From: Trichomonas vaginalis G3
Taxonomy: Eukaryota; Parabasalia; Trichomonadida; Trichomonadidae
NCBI RefSeq assembly: GCF_026262505.1
Contig: NC_067205.1
Coordinates: 15,934,001 to 15,998,000, forward strand
Reading direction: 5' to 3'
Length of the DNA: 64,000 nt
Part shown: in pieces, positions 9,649-20,365 of the stretch
How the letters are laid out: every line of letters begins with the position of its first letter
Numbering within the stretch: position 1 is the stretch's first letter
Position numbers and translations under genes: made by a program
Notes under the pieces: model-generated
What the model was told of the DNA's origin: nothing
Seen by the model: the letters and a program-made list of their open reading frames with translations, nothing else
The model's database searches: none

Positions 9649-12600
9649 ATGGGCAAACCTCCCCCAGCGAATGAAAACGAGGAAAATTCATCTCCACAGA
9701 ATTCTGACATACAAAGTTTGATTGACAATATGATTAAAACTCCTTTAAGTCCTGAAAATGAAATCAAATTTAAAATTCTTCTTAATACATGCTCATATAC
9801 AGATTTAAATGAAGCTCTAAGTTCTATTTTAGCATCTTTAATACAATCGTTTCATGAAAAAGCAAACTTAAAGCAAGGATCGGACTACAAATTTTTTATA
9901 TTAAAGCCATTATCTGAAATACGCTATTCAATTGACGAATCATTAATGACAGATGATAATATGAAAACTATTAATAGTATTGTTCCTAAGCTCAGCTTTG
10001 ATTCTTTATATTATCTTTCATTAATACTAAAAAACACGATAATCTCTCCAAATCTTAAACAATCAAAACCACTACAAAAATTTATGGACGTTTATTATGA
10101 TTCCATAGATAGATTATGCAAATTTTACATTGATGAATTTAAAGATAAGAATTACAAGAAATTACATATGCTAATTCCAATATTTGACTCATTTATAAAT
10201 ACAGCATCCTATGATATTCCGCTTAAATTCACCGCAAAAGGAAATTTTTCAAAAATAATTCAATCAATTCTTTCGATTGATCTAGATCCAGATGTTTTTC
10301 GAACATACAAAACATTTCTTTCGCTTAAAATTAAGTCATACAGGCTTCTTTCTTATGATCCAACAATTATTGATACAAATTTAAATGATTTACTTATTGA
10401 TGCATCGAAACTCGCATTAAAGATAGTTTCTCCATTATTGGATAAGCTAAATGAACTCCAAACCGTTTTAATTTTAATTATTACGAAAATTTCGGAAAAA
10501 AAGGAAGAATCAACCGAAATCATGCAATCAGCTCTTTCACAAATATATTCTTTATTTAATCACTCTCCACAATACAGAATTTTTGCAATCAAAATTTTGG
10601 ATCAAATTTGTCAACAATTTCCTGATATATTTAAAGATTCATCAACATATGTTCATTGTATCAACAAATTTATACAAGATCCTGTAATTAATCCAATGAA
10701 ACGTTTCAATATTTTAGAAAATTTAATTGATGCCATACAATTCACAAATGACAACGATTATGTAGCACATATGAGTTTTATACAAGTATCAATTGGTTCT
10801 TTGATGAAAAAATATTTTAATAATTTAAAAAATTTTGTTGATCAGAAAACAATTGAAAACCACAAAGAAATATATGAATTATCAGAAGACATGTATCATG
10901 CGATGATAATTTATGAGAAAATTGTTGTTCCTGAGAAACAAGTTTCAATAATTTTGGATGAATCATTCAAAAGTGCTCGAGAAATCATGGATGTTTATGA
11001 ATACAATCTTAGATTCATTACATTATATCAGACATACATAAATTTCTTTTCTAATTTCACAAAGGACTCAGTTATTCCAAATAATTTTGATGATCAAGCG
11101 AAATTAGTTTTAATTTTATCAGAATTGCAAAAACAATGTGATAATTTAGTAAAGATACTACCAATACTATACAAAAACATGCCAAAACCAATAATCGAAG
11201 ACATTTTTACAAATTATTTTAATAATTGTTTTGACGAAGGACTTTTCACGTTAATTAAGTTTGGATATATGGAAAACAGGGATTTATTTGGTGAAATCTT
11301 CAGAGTTTTGATTGTTGAATCATCAGAAAGGATATTAAAGAACAACAATGTCAGAAAACAATTAATTTTTATCAGAAATTGGGTGAATTACGTAATAGAA
11401 TGGCAACAAACAATCAATACAAAGATTGTTGCAAATGATGTTGATTATATAATGTATGCATGCGTTATAACTATTTCTAATCACACATATTTCGAAGATT
11501 CCCTCAAAACATTACTTTCTATTTTCAGTTTTCTGACAATTTTCCAGATAAAGAACTCTTTTTTGCCTGTACCGACAAATGTAAGGGATATATTGACTGC
11601 CTCCGTTAATTATGACATATTTATACCAGAACTAACTGATTTCTTGAATCATGCTTTCAAAGCTGAACCAAAATATTTATGTGACCAAATGATTTGTTCA
11701 TTTTTAATTCAAGCTCTTCCAAAAATGCCTGAACAAATATTGTCAATTTTAGCGAAAATAAGAAAAACAGATAGAAAAACATTAATAGAAGCAGAAAACA
11801 AATCTTATTTACTTTTATGTTTGAAGAATATTTTGAACAAATTGGATAACGAACAAAAAAGAATTTCTTTGAAAATTATTTCTGACATTTATAATTATTG
11901 TGATACTCCGTATCGAATTCCTCAAAGTTCTGAAATTGTTGATCACAAAGTAATTGACATTGTTGGTGATTTCGCAATTGTTGTAACAGAATTTAATTCT
12001 ATCGTTAACGGTTTATTACAAAATATTTTGAAAACACCAACAAACAAATTGTTTGATCTACTTGAAATGGTTTTGACACCTTATTTGAAAGAAGTTATTT
12101 GGTCGGACGATAAACATCGTTTTGTGTCAAAAATTTTCTGTCAAATAATTGAAAATTGCGAAGAAAATAGTTTTTATTTCTTCAAGAAATTGATAGACAA
12201 TACGAAAAATTCTTTTATTTTGTCACATATTTATTTTGCTGTTTCTAACTTTGGACCTTTAAATGAAAAACTAGCGAAATTAGTTTTAGATCAAATAGAA
12301 ACAAAAGAAGATTTTGTTAACCTAATAACTAATGCAACACTTTTCTTCGAAATGAAGATATCAATGGGAGAATCAACAAGAATTTTGTTATTAAAATCAA
12401 TAACAAAATTTGCAAATAGAAAAATTATTGATGTTCCTTCGTTTTGTGATTTTATTTGTAGATTAATTAATTCAGACATTATTCCTGATAATAATTGTAG
12501 ATATTCCAAATTGTTGTCTGTTTATGAATTGAGATTAATGCCGAAATGGTTACAAAAAGCAACTTATTTTTGCAAAGAAGTTTTTAATGAACAAAATGAA

Positions 12601-15600
12601 AAAGAAGATGGAATTAAATTATTTGAAAAACTGTTAATGAGAAGAAATCCTTATGAAGCAATGATTTATATTGAAGTATTAGAGAAATACAAAGAAAAAG
12701 AAGTAATCGACAAATATATTTCTCTTTATTTCGATTCTTTCATGGAAATTCCAAATATAGAAATGGCTCAAATTCTTTCAATTTTGTTTAGATTTAATAC
12801 GAATTTAATCAGTAAATTTGCTGATAGAATGAACAAATACATGACAGACAAATTTGTTAATGAATGGCCGGAAATTATCATTGAATTTGGAATACCTCTT
12901 ATTGATCAAAGTTTGACTGAATATAAAATACAAACTGATTTTGTTTTGGGATCTATTGATCCGAAATTTGGAATTATTGTTCCAAGACATGCTGTTTTAT
13001 TAGCACAAGCATTGATGAAAACATCTCCTGAACAAAATGAAGAAATTATTTCTTTCATTGATGAACATATTTCAAGTGTTTCTGAAATGAATGATATGTT
13101 TACTAATTCTGCAACAATTACTGAATTATTTGATTCTTTCTTGGAATTGGCGCCACAAAAATTCACAAAACTTTTGGAACAATGTTTGGAAAGATCTACA
13201 ACAATCGATGATGATTTCCCTTCAAAAGATGATGCAATTGAAGCTCATTCTTTCATTGGAACATTGATTCATTTGGCTTCTCATTCAACAATTCTAAAAC
13301 AAGTAAAAGAACAAAAACTTTTTGACAAATTTGTATCAAAAATGTCAAAAATTTTCGAAATTTTGCCATCGTTAGTGACAGATTTGACAATTGAAGATTT
13401 CTGGAATTTCGCAAAGTATTTTGATGATTCTCTATTTAATTATTTCAAGAACAACAATGATATGAGTTTCCTCACAGTATTACCTGAATTTTTATTAACA
13501 AAGAAATCTGATTTCTTCACAAAACAACTCAAAAACGATTTATCTTTGTTGAAACGAAAATTAAATTCAAAGAAACAAGAAGCGGTTTTTATCAATTTAT
13601 TATTGTCACTTTTTGAAAAAGAAAGCAACGAACAAATTACAGAAATCATAACTAAATACAAAAGTACAATTCATGATACAAAAACAGATGCGTTTCTTTT
13701 ATCAAGAATTACTGAATACTTAAAAACAACTAAAAATAATAATCAAAATGAACAAATTAAATATGAATTTATTCCAGGAAATAAAACATCTCATAACATG
13801 ACAATTCTTAATTTCTACAAGAACTCTATTAGTGATAACAACATTTTCAAGACATTTATTAAGAACATTGATATCTATGACAATGGAAAACTCAAAGATT
13901 TAAATATTGATTGTGATTATTTAATTAAAATAATCAACAAAAACATGTCAGATGGAATTTTCCTGTTCAAGATGTTTAACTTCATTGGAAGTAACATGGA
14001 ATCGTTTAGTAATCATATAGACAAATTATATCATTACTTGCAAATCGTATTGTTTACATTTATGAATATAAATCACGAAAATTTCAAGAATTTGTCAGTT
14101 TTCATTAAACCGATTTGCAACATTCTTAAAACGAAATCAACTGAAAACATGAATAGTTTGTTCTTGGATATACTTTCTAAAATGCAAGACCTTCATTCTG
14201 ATGATAATAATGATATAATCAAGTTTTATCCGATGCTTGGAGAATGTATTTCTGAATTACCAAAAATAAATTCACAAGAAATTTTTGAAAAAACACATCA
14301 AGTTTTGCAAAAATTGCTTTCAGGTAAAAAAGATGAAAAAGCAATTTTAGCAGTATTAACATCTATTTTGTCAATGACGAAACACATGGATATACAATCT
14401 AATTATGTAGATCTTTATGCTTCAACTCTTTCTTCAGAGAATTTTGAAATTTCTCTTCAAACTTTTAGAATTTTACAAAAATTCATTCATATTGAAATGG
14501 TTAGAAACATATTATCTGATAAATTTGCAACAATGAGAGAAATAGGAAAGTGTTTATCAGTTATATTGCTTTGGAAACAGAATATGCCAGTAGATTTTTC
14601 GATTTCTTATCTTTTGAAATCGAGTTTAGAATTTTCTTTTCATTCTGTTGCTCAAAATTTCTTGACATCTTATGTTTTCTACAATGTTTTCTCAAGTAAC
14701 ATTGAGAATTCTTTGTCTGTATTATTAACATATGTTAATGATGCAATAAGCAGCAAATCAGCAAACAAATTAAAAGCTGTTTATAATGCTTTGATTAAGT
14801 TAATGAAAGATAAAAACAAAATTGCAGAAAAAATCTTGGGTTCATTAACTCAAAACAAAGATTTTGTTTCTGTTGTTTGTGATAAGAATATTAATGAATT
14901 CTCTAAATTAGAAACAAATGTTTTAGAGTTACTTCCTCAAATTCCAAATTGTTCTATTTGTTTCGAAAACAAATTCCCTGAAAATTCAAAAACAAATATT
15001 GTTGTGGCCGCTCAAACATTGTCGAAGTTATTTGATATAAGTCAATTTGATTCATTAAGGATTTTGTCTTATTTCACAAAAATGGAAATCAAATTATTGG
15101 CAAAAATAAAAATTGAAGAAAAGAATGAATTTCTTCAAGTAAAACTTCGACAAAGTTTCGATTCAGAACTTGGAGATTGGGATAAAACAAAAGTTAATTT
15201 AAGTGACAATCCTGATTTCATTGATTCTACTTATGAAATCATTCCAAAACCATTGATTTATAGTCATCATCTTTATTTCGACAAAGCTTTCAAATCATTA
15301 ACAGATTACAATGATGAAATGACTGCTGCTGTTTCTTCTATGGCTCTACAAAGAGGAGAGAGGTCAATATTAAGGACTTTCTGTGACGGATTGCCAAGAG
15401 ATCGTGTTCCTTCTCAAGAATTGTTCGGAATAATTAAAAAACTCAAAAATGAAGTGATTCCTTTGACAAAAAGTGACGAAATTTGTCAATTTGTTGTTAT
15501 TTCTCAAGTCAAACAATTTATTAGATCGATTTCTAAATCGAAGGGAATTCCAGACTTTGTTATTAAGATATCTCCAGCTGAAATGACTGAAGTACAAAAT

Positions 15601-16950
15601 AGTTTTGAATCTATTTCACAAAAAATCAATAATTTGACAGGAAAAATTTTACCAGTAAAGCCAAATTTGATTGAGAAATCAAACAAATGTTTCATGATGA
15701 ATCAAGATGAAGAAAATGATATAGCAGAAAAGAACGAATCACAACTTTTAACATTTATGTTAAGTTGTCCAATAAAAGATGAAACAGAATTAAAGTTTTG
15801 TTATCCTTTAATTCGTCAAATTCTCGAAAGAAACATGAAATCATTTGTTGCTTATTCTGCTTTATATTATCTTTATAAAAATAATTTGATTTCCGGCAAG
15901 AAGTTGATGACTTCTTTAGTTCCAATTGCAAGAATTCCTGCAGAGTTTTCACATTTATTTGCTCAATTTGTTAACAAAGAAAATCCAAGTTTAGAATCAA
16001 GAATTCATCCTGCTTTTAGTTTCGTTATCCATCCTGGGAAAAACAAATTTGTTCAATTAGTTCTTCGGAAATCAAATGAAGAAAGATATAAAATACTAAT
16101 AGACAAATCTCAAAAAGATGAGTTCAAAGAAACATCTTATTACGAAAGATTCTGTTTGCAAAACATTTATCCTTTGTTGGAAACACATTTACAAACAGAT
16201 ATAATTGAGATTTCCTTTAAATACTCATCATTGGATGCAAATTATTTAAGTGTTTCTGCACTTTTATACACTGGAGAAAGAATTAATTATTTAGTAACAA
16301 ATCAACCATTTACAACTCCAGAAAACACGACTGCAGCAAGGGAAATAACAAGGATATTTGGAAGATCTCCTTCTAGTTTAATGAGGAACCAAAGATTGAT
16401 GTATTTCGATTCAGAAAAGTTGTCTGATGATTGTTATTTAACAAGAACAGATAATTTACCTTTTGTTAAAAACGAATCTGCCGTTGAATTTAATTCCATT
16501 CAATGCTTTGATAACAAGAAAGAATATGTTGAATGGATGACACAGTTTGCATATAATTATGCTGCTCTTTCTTCTATTTTGTATGTAAGAAATGCAGAAA
16601 CATTCAACGGACATAAAGCATTGCTTGACAAGAGATCAGCAAATGTCAGTCAATTATTCATGGAAAGATCAGAAAAACAAAATGTAATGAAGGTATTTGA
16701 CGTGAAAAATGTTTTAATAGGTCCATTTAGAAATGCATTCATTTCTGCATGCGATGCATTATCATTGAAGAGTGTGAGAATGAGAATGATTGGTGTTTGT
16801 TTGCTCTCTGATACAAAAGAAGATGCAACGAAAACTGAAAAAAAATCACATTATTTATCTCTGAGAAATAATGATTCTGATGTTTTGCAAGAGAGAATTA
16901 ATAATCTCATCACATCAACTGATACAAAACCATTCTCATGGTTTATTTAA
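9649..16950 (+). CDS. TRRAP/Tra1-like PIKK-family pseudokinase (compact, 2433 aa)
   Basis: Tra1/TRRAP is a catalytically dead PI3K-related kinase that links activators to the SAGA and NuA4 histone acetyltransferase complexes. Here residues 1 to about 1850 are alpha-helical, HEAT-like sequence. A FAT-like helical region follows. At about 2190-2400 a kinase-like fold is suggested: YTGERINYLVTNQPF (near 2210) resembles the nucleotide-lobe strand of TRRAP, and KNVLIGPFRNAFISACDAL the helix after the activation loop. The last residues (LQERINNLITSTDTKPFSWF) look like a FATC motif with its W-F ending. I see no HxDxxxxN catalytic motif and no DFG, as in TRRAP. Family members are usually about 3700-3900 residues, so this one is short. 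An alternative is a divergent, inactive member of another PIKK subfamily. A TCAAATTA motif lies just before the ATG at 9649. No intron is seen. Confidence 0.62.
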   Translation: MGKPPPANENEENSSPQNSDIQSLIDNMIKTPLSPENEIKFKILLNTCSYTDLNEALSSILASLIQSFHEKANLKQGSDYKFFILKPLSEIRYSIDESLMTDDNMKTINSIVPKLSFDSLYYLSLILKNTIISPNLKQSKPLQKFMDVYYDSIDRLCKFYIDEFKDKNYKKLHMLIPIFDSFINTASYDIPLKFTAKGNFSKIIQSILSIDLDPDVFRTYKTFLSLKIKSYRLLSYDPTIIDTNLNDLLIDASKLALKIVSPLLDKLNELQTVLILIITKISEKKEESTEIMQSALSQIYSLFNHSPQYRIFAIKILDQICQQFPDIFKDSSTYVHCINKFIQDPVINPMKRFNILENLIDAIQFTNDNDYVAHMSFIQVSIGSLMKKYFNNLKNFVDQKTIENHKEIYELSEDMYHAMIIYEKIVVPEKQVSIILDESFKSAREIMDVYEYNLRFITLYQTYINFFSNFTKDSVIPNNFDDQAKLVLILSELQKQCDNLVKILPILYKNMPKPIIEDIFTNYFNNCFDEGLFTLIKFGYMENRDLFGEIFRVLIVESSERILKNNNVRKQLIFIRNWVNYVIEWQQTINTKIVANDVDYIMYACVITISNHTYFEDSLKTLLSIFSFLTIFQIKNSFLPVPTNVRDILTASVNYDIFIPELTDFLNHAFKAEPKYLCDQMICSFLIQALPKMPEQILSILAKIRKTDRKTLIEAENKSYLLLCLKNILNKLDNEQKRISLKIISDIYNYCDTPYRIPQSSEIVDHKVIDIVGDFAIVVTEFNSIVNGLLQNILKTPTNKLFDLLEMVLTPYLKEVIWSDDKHRFVSKIFCQIIENCEENSFYFFKKLIDNTKNSFILSHIYFAVSNFGPLNEKLAKLVLDQIETKEDFVNLITNATLFFEMKISMGESTRILLLKSITKFANRKIIDVPSFCDFICRLINSDIIPDNNCRYSKLLSVYELRLMPKWLQKATYFCKEVFNEQNEKEDGIKLFEKLLMRRNPYEAMIYIEVLEKYKEKEVIDKYISLYFDSFMEIPNIEMAQILSILFRFNTNLISKFADRMNKYMTDKFVNEWPEIIIEFGIPLIDQSLTEYKIQTDFVLGSIDPKFGIIVPRHAVLLAQALMKTSPEQNEEIISFIDEHISSVSEMNDMFTNSATITELFDSFLELAPQKFTKLLEQCLERSTTIDDDFPSKDDAIEAHSFIGTLIHLASHSTILKQVKEQKLFDKFVSKMSKIFEILPSLVTDLTIEDFWNFAKYFDDSLFNYFKNNNDMSFLTVLPEFLLTKKSDFFTKQLKNDLSLLKRKLNSKKQEAVFINLLLSLFEKESNEQITEIITKYKSTIHDTKTDAFLLSRITEYLKTTKNNNQNEQIKYEFIPGNKTSHNMTILNFYKNSISDNNIFKTFIKNIDIYDNGKLKDLNIDCDYLIKIINKNMSDGIFLFKMFNFIGSNMESFSNHIDKLYHYLQIVLFTFMNINHENFKNLSVFIKPICNILKTKSTENMNSLFLDILSKMQDLHSDDNNDIIKFYPMLGECISELPKINSQEIFEKTHQVLQKLLSGKKDEKAILAVLTSILSMTKHMDIQSNYVDLYASTLSSENFEISLQTFRILQKFIHIEMVRNILSDKFATMREIGKCLSVILLWKQNMPVDFSISYLLKSSLEFSFHSVAQNFLTSYVFYNVFSSNIENSLSVLLTYVNDAISSKSANKLKAVYNALIKLMKDKNKIAEKILGSLTQNKDFVSVVCDKNINEFSKLETNVLELLPQIPNCSICFENKFPENSKTNIVVAAQTLSKLFDISQFDSLRILSYFTKMEIKLLAKIKIEEKNEFLQVKLRQSFDSELGDWDKTKVNLSDNPDFIDSTYEIIPKPLIYSHHLYFDKAFKSLTDYNDEMTAAVSSMALQRGERSILRTFCDGLPRDRVPSQELFGIIKKLKNEVIPLTKSDEICQFVVISQVKQFIRSISKSKGIPDFVIKISPAEMTEVQNSFESISQKINNLTGKILPVKPNLIEKSNKCFMMNQDEENDIAEKNESQLLTFMLSCPIKDETELKFCYPLIRQILERNMKSFVAYSALYYLYKNNLISGKKLMTSLVPIARIPAEFSHLFAQFVNKENPSLESRIHPAFSFVIHPGKNKFVQLVLRKSNEERYKILIDKSQKDEFKETSYYERFCLQNIYPLLETHLQTDIIEISFKYSSLDANYLSVSALLYTGERINYLVTNQPFTTPENTTAAREITRIFGRSPSSLMRNQRLMYFDSEKLSDDCYLTRTDNLPFVKNESAVEFNSIQCFDNKKEYVEWMTQFAYNYAALSSILYVRNAETFNGHKALLDKRSANVSQLFMERSEKQNVMKVFDVKNVLIGPFRNAFISACDALSLKSVRMRMIGVCLLSDTKEDATKTEKKSHYLSLRNNDSDVLQERINNLITSTDTKPFSWFI

Positions 16951-17052
16951 TTTATATCTTTTTATTATTTTATAAAGTAAAATTGTTATTTTTATTATAT
17001 CAATCATTATATAAATTCAAGTTTTTACTTTCTTATTACAGTTGATTTAGGC

Positions 17053-19287
17053 TTACAAATAGATATAAAAACGTATATTCACATGTGATATATTATTTAG
17101 TAAGATATTGCCAAAAAATTTCATAGGATTGCTGTAGAATCTTATGAGGGCTTCAGAATTACCTGAACTAGGAATAACATGACATAGAATAATAAGTTGT
17201 TCTGAAATTCCTGATTTGTTAATCATTTTCAGATAATCAGAAGATTTGTTTTCAATAATAAGTGCACATTGAATTGAGTTGCATGCGTTGAATGCAAGTT
17301 GTTCAACAGTTTTAATTGAGAGAGGGAAATTAATATATTTGAGTTTATCACAGTTATTGAGTGAATATTCTTCAATCAAAGAAACACTGTTTGAACTAAT
17401 ACTTATGTTCTCGATGTTCCTGCTATAATTGAATGAATAACTACAAATAGCAGTACATTTGACAAATAGAATTTTATCATTTGAATTACTCAAATGATAA
17501 ATTAGATACTTACCTGTATCATTTTTATAGTAAAGAGTATTATCAATGCAATCATATTTATCTGATGAAAAATCATTTATATCAGTCAATGAATCGCAGC
17601 CAGAAAACGAGTTATTTGAAAAATATTCAAGATTATTTGATTTATTGAATGTGATCTGACTAAGTTTCGTACAGTTAAAAAATGAATATTCTGAGATTGT
17701 TCGGATTGAAGACGGAATGCTAATTCTCTCTAAAGAAATACAATTTTCGAATGATCTAGCTCCTATCATTGTTAATCCATCTCGCATGTAAACATTTTTC
17801 AAGTTAAAACATCCTGAAAAACAATTTTCGGATATATTATTTATATTATATACTATTTCTAACTGAGTGCAGTCTTTAAATGCATTGATGCTTAATTCAA
17901 AGTCAGTCAATGGAAAGCGTACATATTTTAACCCGGTGCAATTTACAAATGCTAAAAATCCTAAGGAGTGCAATTGAGTATTCTCAAAGTTAATAGAATA
18001 AATGCTTGTACAATTTGTAAATGAGTAAGGTCCAAGTTCTGAAAATCGGGATTCTTTTTCAAATTTTATACTGCCAAGAATTGAATTTTGAAATGCTCTT
18101 TCTCTGATTTTTATATAAGATTTAGGAATTGTTATTCCATAATAAATGGATGTGTGATATCCCCAATATTCATAAACTTCTGTTTGTTCTGAATTAGATA
18201 TCAACAAATTTGAATCAATAATAAGATCTTGTCCTTCAAAGTATGAAATCGAAATATCCGTATTTCTGGCTATTGATTCAAGAGAAAATAAGATTTTACA
18301 TGTAAATGATAATTTCAATTTTGGAGAATTTTTGGTACTAAATAAGCGTTCTGGAATATTCATTGTTGAATTAGGAAATGATATTAATTCAAGATTATCG
18401 CAATAATCAAAAGGCTGACTTCCAATAAATTCTACAGGTTCTATAAATGTAACATTTATCAAATAATCGCAATTCCAAAAAGCACAGTTTTCAATTATTT
18501 TTACAGTTTTTGGAATTGTTATTGTAACTAGATTTGATTCAGAAAAACTCATTTCTCCAATAGATGTGATGTATTCAGGAATTTCAAATGTTTTTAAAGA
18601 TTTGTTACATATCAAGATTAAAATACTTTTATTTTGGGATAACAAAGCGTCATTGAAAACAATGAAATGATTATTATTGGGATGAATAGTGAGGTTTGTC
18701 AATATGCATCTGCTAAATGCATTTCCATTGACTTTAGTAACTTTTTCTGGAATTTGAAAACAAGTGATATTAGTACGAGAAAATGTATCCCATACTAGCT
18801 CAGTTAAATTTGAACCCTCTTGGAAATACACTCTTTCAAGTTTTTTGCACATGGCAAATGCCGCAAATTCTATAATTTTGACTGATGCTGGGATTGTAAT
18901 ACTTGTTAATAAATTGTTATTTGAAAATGATTGTCTCCGAATCTCAAGAAGTCCATTAGGCAAGAGTATCTTAGATACATTATAACAATTGTAAAAAGCA
19001 CTACTCGATATTACCCTGAGTTTACTGCAGGATGACAAATTAATAGTAGTGAGGTTCTTACATTCATAAAATCCAAGATTTCCAATTGTGGTTAAATTTG
19101 GATTTTCTTGAAAAGAGAAAGATATTAAAGTATTAAGAAAATAAAAGCAGCTATTTTCAATTTTTTCACATGCTGCTGATATTCTAAAGTACGGAGAAGT
19201 ATCTTTGACAATTTTGAGTGTTTTTCCATCATTTGAATAACAGCTTTTGTTGATATCTGTATATAAAGGATCAATATCTATAGTCAT
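17053..19287 (-). CDS. BspA-like leucine-rich-repeat (LRR_5) protein
   Basis: Start at the ATG at 19285-19287, 744 residues. The protein is a tandem array of about 23-residue LRR_5/BspA repeats with the core pattern 'AFxxCxxLxxIxIPxSVxxIxxxAF', for example ISIPSSIRTISEYSFFNC and ITIPKTVKIIENCAFWNC. At least 15 copies run from about residue 45 to 690. The BspA family is hugely expanded in trichomonads, where members are surface or secreted proteins implicated in adhesion. I see neither a signal peptide nor a transmembrane helix, a common feature of many trichomonad members. It lies tail-to-tail with the TRRAP-like gene (about 100 bases between stops). Its 5' flank carries an initiator-like TCATTA immediately before the ATG and then the hairpin cluster beginning about 58 bases upstream. 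Confidence 0.93.
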   Translation of the reverse strand: MTIDIDPLYTDINKSCYSNDGKTLKIVKDTSPYFRISAACEKIENSCFYFLNTLISFSFQENPNLTTIGNLGFYECKNLTTINLSSCSKLRVISSSAFYNCYNVSKILLPNGLLEIRRQSFSNNNLLTSITIPASVKIIEFAAFAMCKKLERVYFQEGSNLTELVWDTFSRTNITCFQIPEKVTKVNGNAFSRCILTNLTIHPNNNHFIVFNDALLSQNKSILILICNKSLKTFEIPEYITSIGEMSFSESNLVTITIPKTVKIIENCAFWNCDYLINVTFIEPVEFIGSQPFDYCDNLELISFPNSTMNIPERLFSTKNSPKLKLSFTCKILFSLESIARNTDISISYFEGQDLIIDSNLLISNSEQTEVYEYWGYHTSIYYGITIPKSYIKIRERAFQNSILGSIKFEKESRFSELGPYSFTNCTSIYSINFENTQLHSLGFLAFVNCTGLKYVRFPLTDFELSINAFKDCTQLEIVYNINNISENCFSGCFNLKNVYMRDGLTMIGARSFENCISLERISIPSSIRTISEYSFFNCTKLSQITFNKSNNLEYFSNNSFSGCDSLTDINDFSSDKYDCIDNTLYYKNDTGKYLIYHLSNSNDKILFVKCTAICSYSFNYSRNIENISISSNSVSLIEEYSLNNCDKLKYINFPLSIKTVEQLAFNACNSIQCALIIENKSSDYLKMINKSGISEQLIILCHVIPSSGNSEALIRFYSNPMKFFGNILLNNISHVNIRFYIYL

Positions 19288-19292
19288 AATGA
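19287..19292 (-). promoter_or_regulatory. Initiator-like TCATTA abutting the BspA-like start codon
   Basis: On the minus strand the sequence TCATTATG places TCA-Y-W, the parabasalid initiator consensus, directly at the start codon. Trichomonad 5' UTRs are typically 5-20 bases, so this would be an unusually short leader. It is a motif match only. Confidence 0.35.
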
Positions 19293-19344
19293 ATCATCAC
19301 ATACAGTTTCTACTTTGAATTCGTTTATAAAAGTAGTTATGAAT

Positions 19345-20365
19345 ATAGATACAAGGTGATGTGAATTTTGCATCCCTGGGATGGACGATACACCCAAAGT
19401 GTCACCTTTTTGGGATAACAAAAATTTATATATATGAGAGTTCTGCAAATCATATGCACAATATCTATTCTGCCTGACTTCTTGTATATAGGAGTCAGGC
19501 TGAATAGATATTGTGCATGTGGCAATATAAGTATTTCCGAGATTGCCATCGTGCGCTATAGTACACTACTTCTCCTTGGTCTAGCTCGGTTCCAAGGATA
19601 TCGGTGTTCAAGGATTTGGCAAGGTCCTTCTGAAGTCTCTCATTCGATGAGAGATTTCGGAAGAACCTTGCCTTAGAGTATTCCAACTCTTGTTCTCTTG
19701 TCCCTGAATAGTCAGAAAAGCTATTTGACTACTTAAGGCAGAGATTATCCGAGGTCCCTCATTTGATGAGAGGCCTCGGATAATCTCTGCCTTAAAGTTG
19801 TACACTTGTAGTCCATCAGAATGTAAGTATACACGGATAGGACAGCTTTCTTCTGAAGTCTTAGATTTGATGAGAAGCCTCAGAAGAAAACTGTCCTATT
19901 TTATAATAGGAGGAGTTTCAGAAGCTCCAGAGCTCCCTTTCGTAAGGAATAGGAGCTTTGGAGCTCCTGGTTCGAAGATGTGCTTCGCATCTTTCATCAG
20001 CATAGGATATTTATCAACTGGGACTCTGTTGATGAAGACTCAGGAGCTCCAAAGCTCCCTTTCGTAAGGATTAGGAGCTTTGGAGCTCCTGGTTCGTAGA
20101 TGGGCTTCGCATCTTTCATCAAAAGAGGCCCAAATGGTAAATATCCTCTGCTGATGAGCTTCAGGAGCTCCAAGGCTCCCTCTCGTAACGATTAGGAGCT
20201 TTGTAGCTCCTGAAGGTAAGGTAGGATTGCTCTGATCTCTAATCAGTAGATGCCATGCCTCATTATGGACTCTACTGACAAGAGATCAAGAGCTCCAAGG
20301 ACTCCCTTTTTATCTAGTGGCATTCTCACCATTTAGTAGGATCGCTGATCCTACTAATGAAGTGA
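19345..20365. repeat. Cluster of about ten tandem palindromes ('hairpin forest')
   Basis: About 1 kb in which most bases belong to an inverted repeat. Hairpins: 19452-19519 (26-bp arms, one mismatch), 19618-19672 (26-bp arms, three mismatches, loop TCG), 19735-19793 (28-bp arms, two mismatches, loop TTG), 19837-19899, 19923-19966, 20042-20090 (17-bp perfect arms AGGAGCTCCAAAGCTCC), 20161-20212, 20233-20288 (18-bp arms, two mismatches) and 20333-20357 (11-bp perfect arms, loop GCT). Three of them share the GGAGCTCC arm and a conserved loop near CTTTCGTAAGGATTA. Segments 19994-20035 and 20116-20157 are complementary over 42 bases (about six mismatches) and enclose the hairpin at 20042-20090, a cruciform-within-a-stem. 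Base composition is GC-richer than the flanks. No convincing protein is encoded. Confidence 0.85.

Noticed and set aside
19960-20000. GGTTCGAAG in the hairpin cluster as a tRNA T-loop/B-box
   Set aside because: The required following CC, an acceptor stem and an A-box are absent; it lies in the linker between palindromes.
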